A stretch of 45,067 bases of DNA, from assembly GCA_036823295.1 (NCBI GenBank), contig DAISGD010000023.1, positions 1 to 45,067 of the forward strand, given 5' to 3'. How positions within the stretch are numbered: the first letter of the stretch is position 1; each line of letters begins with the position of its first letter. Below, piece by piece: positions 42,320 through 45,067 of the stretch. Origin of the DNA: UBA4742 sp002403895 (GTDB lineage: Bacteria; Actinomycetota; Acidimicrobiia; Acidimicrobiales; Acidimicrobilacustridaceae). The translations under genes and the position numbers were made by a program. The notes beneath the pieces are model-generated. The model worked only from the letters and a program-made list of their open reading frames with translations. It had not been told where the DNA came from and ran no database searches.

Positions 42320-44275
42320 ATGGACCCCGGCAGCTGGCGGACGAAATCGGACCTCCAGTCAGGCCCCTCGTCCGCCGGTCCGGAGTCGGCCTCGTCCCCG
42401 GCGCGGCCGAGCCGGACATTGCTGGTAGAGGTGGCGGGGGTGGCGCTGTGGGCATGGCTTCTCGGCGCCCTATTGTCCGTCCTGCTGCTTGGACCCGCGC
42501 TCGGGAGCGGGTCGCTGCTCAACCTCGATCTGGTCTCGGTCCCTGATCTCCCCGTGCCCCACGGCGTCTGGGGTCTGGGCCCCGAGCTCCCGCGGCGGGT
42601 TCCTCTATGGCTGTTCCTCTCGTGGTTGTCATCCGTCCTGGGCGGCGATGCCGCGGTCAAGGTCTTCCTCGTGATCGGGCTGACGGTGGCTTTCGTCGGT
42701 ATGTACCGTCTCGTCGACCGGCCGGGAACGACCTCGCTCGCCGCGGCGGGCCTCTACGCGTTCGGCCCGTTCCTGCTGACTCGGGTGGCCGTCGGACACT
42801 TCATGGTGTTGTGGACGATGGCGCTGCTCCCGTGGGCGTTGCCGGATCTGCTGAAGCCCGACCGTTCCGTGCGGCGGGATCTCTGGTGGGCAGCGGCTAT
42901 CGGCGTCGCCGGGGTGTACGGCGGTCTGGTGTGCGGGTTCGTCCTTTGCGCCGGCCTGATCGCCCGGCGGGGGAGGAGGCTGGTGGCGGTGGTCGTCGCC
43001 TTCCTCGTCGGGCAGTTGCCGTGGTTGGTCCCGATCGTCGTCGTGGGCTGGGCCGGCTCGATCGTCGACGGGTCCGGTTTCGTCGCCTCGGCGTCCGGGT
43101 TCGGAGGGGTGGGGCGACTGCTGGCCGGCCAGGGGTTCTGGAACGACTACTTCCAGATCGGCAAGGGGCAGGGCTGGCTGGCGGCGGCCCTGGGTCTCGT
43201 GCTCCTGGCCCTGGCCGTGTACGGCACCGCGGAGTTGCCGCGGCCGTGGCGAGCGCCGCTCGTCGGGCTGGCGGCCCTCGGTCTGTTGCTGGCGCTTCTG
43301 GTCTCGGTACCCTCACCCGATCGCCTGGGGACACGCTTCACCGCGACCATGATCGGTGCACCGTTCCGGGAATCGCAGCGCTTCTTGGTCCTCTACCTCC
43401 TGTGGGCGGCCCCCGCCGCCGCCCTCGGTGCCGGTCGGCTGGCCCGGGTGACGCGCGGGGCGGCGGCCGGCGCGCTGGCGGCCATCCCCCTGGCCATCGC
43501 CATCGTGTTGGCTAGCCCAGCCTGGTGGGGGTTCGACAGCCAGCTACGGCCGGCGACCTTTCCCCCGGAATGGGCTGAGGCCCGCCACCTGGTCGAGGCG
43601 GACCCGGGGACCGTGGTGGCCTTCCCCTGGTACCAGTACTTCACCCTCGACCTGGCGGACAACCGGCTCGTCCTGAACGTGGTTCCTTTCTATTTCGGGG
43701 GCGACGTGATCATCTCGTCGAACCCGAACATCACCACCGAGCCCAAGCGGGAGCGGCGTGACCAACGCGAGGAGCTCATCGGCCGGCTGGCCGACGCCGC
43801 CACGCTCGGGGTACCGGTGTCGACGGGGATGGCGGCGATGGGCGTGCACTGGGTGGTCCTGCAGCGCGACGTGAACTGGCTGGAGTACACGGGGGTGACC
43901 GAGGACCCGGGGTTCGAGCTCATGGCGTCGGGCCCCACCCTCGAGCTCTATCGGGTGCGCGACTGGACCGGGGTCGTGTCCACGCTCGACGGCCGCCCCG
44001 TCGAATCCGAGCCGGTGATCAGCCCCTACCGCCGCGTGGCGGCCTCGGACCGTGGCCGCTTCACCGCCCCTTACGAGAACGGGTGGATGCGGGGACTCGA
44101 TGCGACAACCGAGGACGAGCAGGGTCTGGTTTCCTTGCCGGCCGGCTCCGGTCCGCTATGGTATTGGCCGGCGTTGCCGGTTCTCTTCGGGGACCTCGTG
44201 ACCATCAGTGCGTTGGCTGGGGTAGAGGTCCATCGTCGACGTCATAGGAGGATCGGCTCAAATTCAGCACTTTGA
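42320..44275 (+). CDS. Large membrane protein, AftD/YfhO-like GT-C family
   Basis: 651 residues with about 12 transmembrane helices. The first outer loop has LNLDLVSVPDLPVPHGVWGLGPELPR, the same kind of DLV and W-rich loop as in AftD-like proteins. A soluble outer domain follows (TVVAFPWYQYFTLDLADNRL, GMAAMGVHWVVLQRDVNWLEY), parallel to the VLELPGSDF and VVLRNDLDW blocks of the AftD copies. It ends with one helix and a basic tail. ATG 42320 has no clear ribosome site. I read it as a third, shorter member of the same superfamily. Confidence 0.7.
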   Translation: MDPGSWRTKSDLQSGPSSAGPESASSPARPSRTLLVEVAGVALWAWLLGALLSVLLLGPALGSGSLLNLDLVSVPDLPVPHGVWGLGPELPRRVPLWLFLSWLSSVLGGDAAVKVFLVIGLTVAFVGMYRLVDRPGTTSLAAAGLYAFGPFLLTRVAVGHFMVLWTMALLPWALPDLLKPDRSVRRDLWWAAAIGVAGVYGGLVCGFVLCAGLIARRGRRLVAVVVAFLVGQLPWLVPIVVVGWAGSIVDGSGFVASASGFGGVGRLLAGQGFWNDYFQIGKGQGWLAAALGLVLLALAVYGTAELPRPWRAPLVGLAALGLLLALLVSVPSPDRLGTRFTATMIGAPFRESQRFLVLYLLWAAPAAALGAGRLARVTRGAAAGALAAIPLAIAIVLASPAWWGFDSQLRPATFPPEWAEARHLVEADPGTVVAFPWYQYFTLDLADNRLVLNVVPFYFGGDVIISSNPNITTEPKRERRDQREELIGRLADAATLGVPVSTGMAAMGVHWVVLQRDVNWLEYTGVTEDPGFELMASGPTLELYRVRDWTGVVSTLDGRPVESEPVISPYRRVAASDRGRFTAPYENGWMRGLDATTEDEQGLVSLPAGSGPLWYWPALPVLFGDLVTISALAGVEVHRRRHRRIGSNSAL

Positions 44276-44347
44276 CGACGGGATCACTCTACGCAGCCGA
44301 TTGTTGGGGTAGTGTTCGTTGTAGCATCCGAACTAGGAGGAGAAGGC

Positions 44348-44941
44348 GTGTCAACTCGACCTAGACAACACAGTCGGCGAATCGCCGGTGCCGTCGCGGC
44401 CGGGCTTCTGTTGTGCTCGTTGTTGGTCGTCTTCAGTGGCAGCGCAGCCGAGGCCGCGGTGAAGTGCCCCGTAGGTCACGACACGAAGCCTGACGGATCC
44501 CTCGATCTGACCGGCTATCTCCAGTGCCAGTTCCCGACGGTCACTCCCAACCCCGTTGCCCCCGGCGGCCAGGTCGAGATCAAGGCCGGTGGTTTCAAGG
44601 CCGGCTCTCAGGTGACCGTTACGCTGGTTTGCCCTGGGCGTGACCCGGTGGTGCTGGGCACGACCACCGCCAACGACCACGGCCTGGTGGACGTGACCGA
44701 GATCATTCCGGCCGACACGCCCCTTGGCGATTGCAAGATCGAACTGAGCGGTGTCGACGCCAACGGCAACCCCCTGACCGTCGTCTTGGCCATCACGATC
44801 GCGGCCTCGGGCGGCACGCTTCCCCGGACTGGTAGCGACATCGGTCAGTACCTCGGCTTGGGCGTTGCCTTGATCGCTCTCGGCGGCGCTGCCGTCTGGG
44901 GTTCCCGTCGGGAACGGGCCAAGAACGCCAAGGCCGCCTGA
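44348..44941 (+). CDS. LPXTG-anchored secreted surface protein
   Basis: 197 residues from GTG 44348, with a strong AGGAGGAG ribosome site. A signal peptide at 1-37 (basic HSRR, then AGAVAAGLLLCSLLVVF, cleavage near AEA-AV) leads to an Ig-like domain (VTPNPVAPGGQVEIKAGGF, GSQVTVTLVCPG) with four Cys that could form two disulfides. The C-terminus has LPRTG at 158-162, a hydrophobic helix and the tail RRERAKNAKAA: a complete sortase signal. Sortase would attach it to peptidoglycan. No sortase gene is in the window. Confidence 0.9.
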   Translation: MSTRPRQHSRRIAGAVAAGLLLCSLLVVFSGSAAEAAVKCPVGHDTKPDGSLDLTGYLQCQFPTVTPNPVAPGGQVEIKAGGFKAGSQVTVTLVCPGRDPVVLGTTTANDHGLVDVTEIIPADTPLGDCKIELSGVDANGNPLTVVLAITIAASGGTLPRTGSDIGQYLGLGVALIALGGAAVWGSRRERAKNAKAA

Positions 44942-44968
44942 CGCACCTGGCGCAGCAACAGAGCCTTC

Positions 44969-45000
44969 CGAAAGGTCCCCCTCTCGAGGGGGACCTTTCG
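44969..45000 (+). terminator. Strong terminator after the LPXTG gene
   Basis: A 14-bp perfect stem (CGAAAGGTCCCCCT and AGGGGGACCTTTCG) around a CTCG loop, 27 bp after the stop. Three T lie in the 3' arm but no long U-tract follows. The strongest hairpin in the window; it works on either strand. Confidence 0.8.
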
Positions 45001-45067
45001 CGTCCATGCTTCCGGGAAACCAGTCCGCGACTGCGAACGCGGCGTCCGGGACCCGTGGCCGGTGACA

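Overview
The window is a high-GC bacterial scaffold with one 100-N gap at 21486-21585. Its gene content points to an actinomycete of the Acidimicrobiia type: AftD-like arabinofuranosyltransferase-family membrane proteins, several GT-C enzymes, an LPXTG surface protein, TetR regulators, a MaoC/quinone-oxidoreductase cluster, and frequent GTG and TTG starts with Shine-Dalgarno motifs. The taxon is inferred from protein style only. No rRNA, tRNA, CRISPR array or intact insertion sequence was seen.

Layout. (1) 1-9.9 kb is mixed housekeeping and metabolism: the 5' part of lon, a TetR gene divergent from a Gfo/Idh/MocA oxidoreductase, a truncated ECF sigma factor abutting a scrap of a second gene, a quinone oxidoreductase, a truncated hypothetical gene, a MaoC hydratase, a GGDEF-EAL protein with missing catalytic residues, a HAD nucleotidase, an alpha/beta hydrolase and an ArfB-like peptidyl-tRNA hydrolase. 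(2) 9.9-18 kb is a tight four-gene minus-strand operon: FAD oxidoreductase, GT4, giant AftD-like protein, GT2. Two GT-C mannosyltransferase-type genes (18.1-20.9 kb) diverge from it. (3) 20.7-23.7 kb holds small conserved genes, the gap inside a 16-bp tandem repeat, and two AlkA-type DNA glycosylase genes flanking a cyclophilin gene. (4) 23.7-30.4 kb is a complete oligopeptide/dipeptide ABC transporter operon (SBP-B-C-D-F) with a TetR gene behind it and a near-consensus promoter. (5) 30.4-31.2 kb is a non-coding, hairpin-rich stretch with a degenerate ~34-bp tandem array and DnaA-box-like motifs. (6) 31.2-45 kb is a second surface-glycan region: a GT4 paralogue, two methyltransferases, a flippase, a second AftD-like protein, two more multi-pass membrane proteins, a sulfotransferase, and an LPXTG-anchored protein with a strong terminator.

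Working model (inference). The two glycan regions would make and export a lipid-linked, possibly methylated and sulfated cell-surface polysaccharide. GT2 would make a polyprenyl-phosphate sugar donor, GT-C and AftD-like enzymes would use such donors outside the membrane, GT4 enzymes would act on the cytoplasmic side, and the flippase would move intermediates. The AftD/GT4 pairing occurs twice, which suggests duplication and divergence within the locus.
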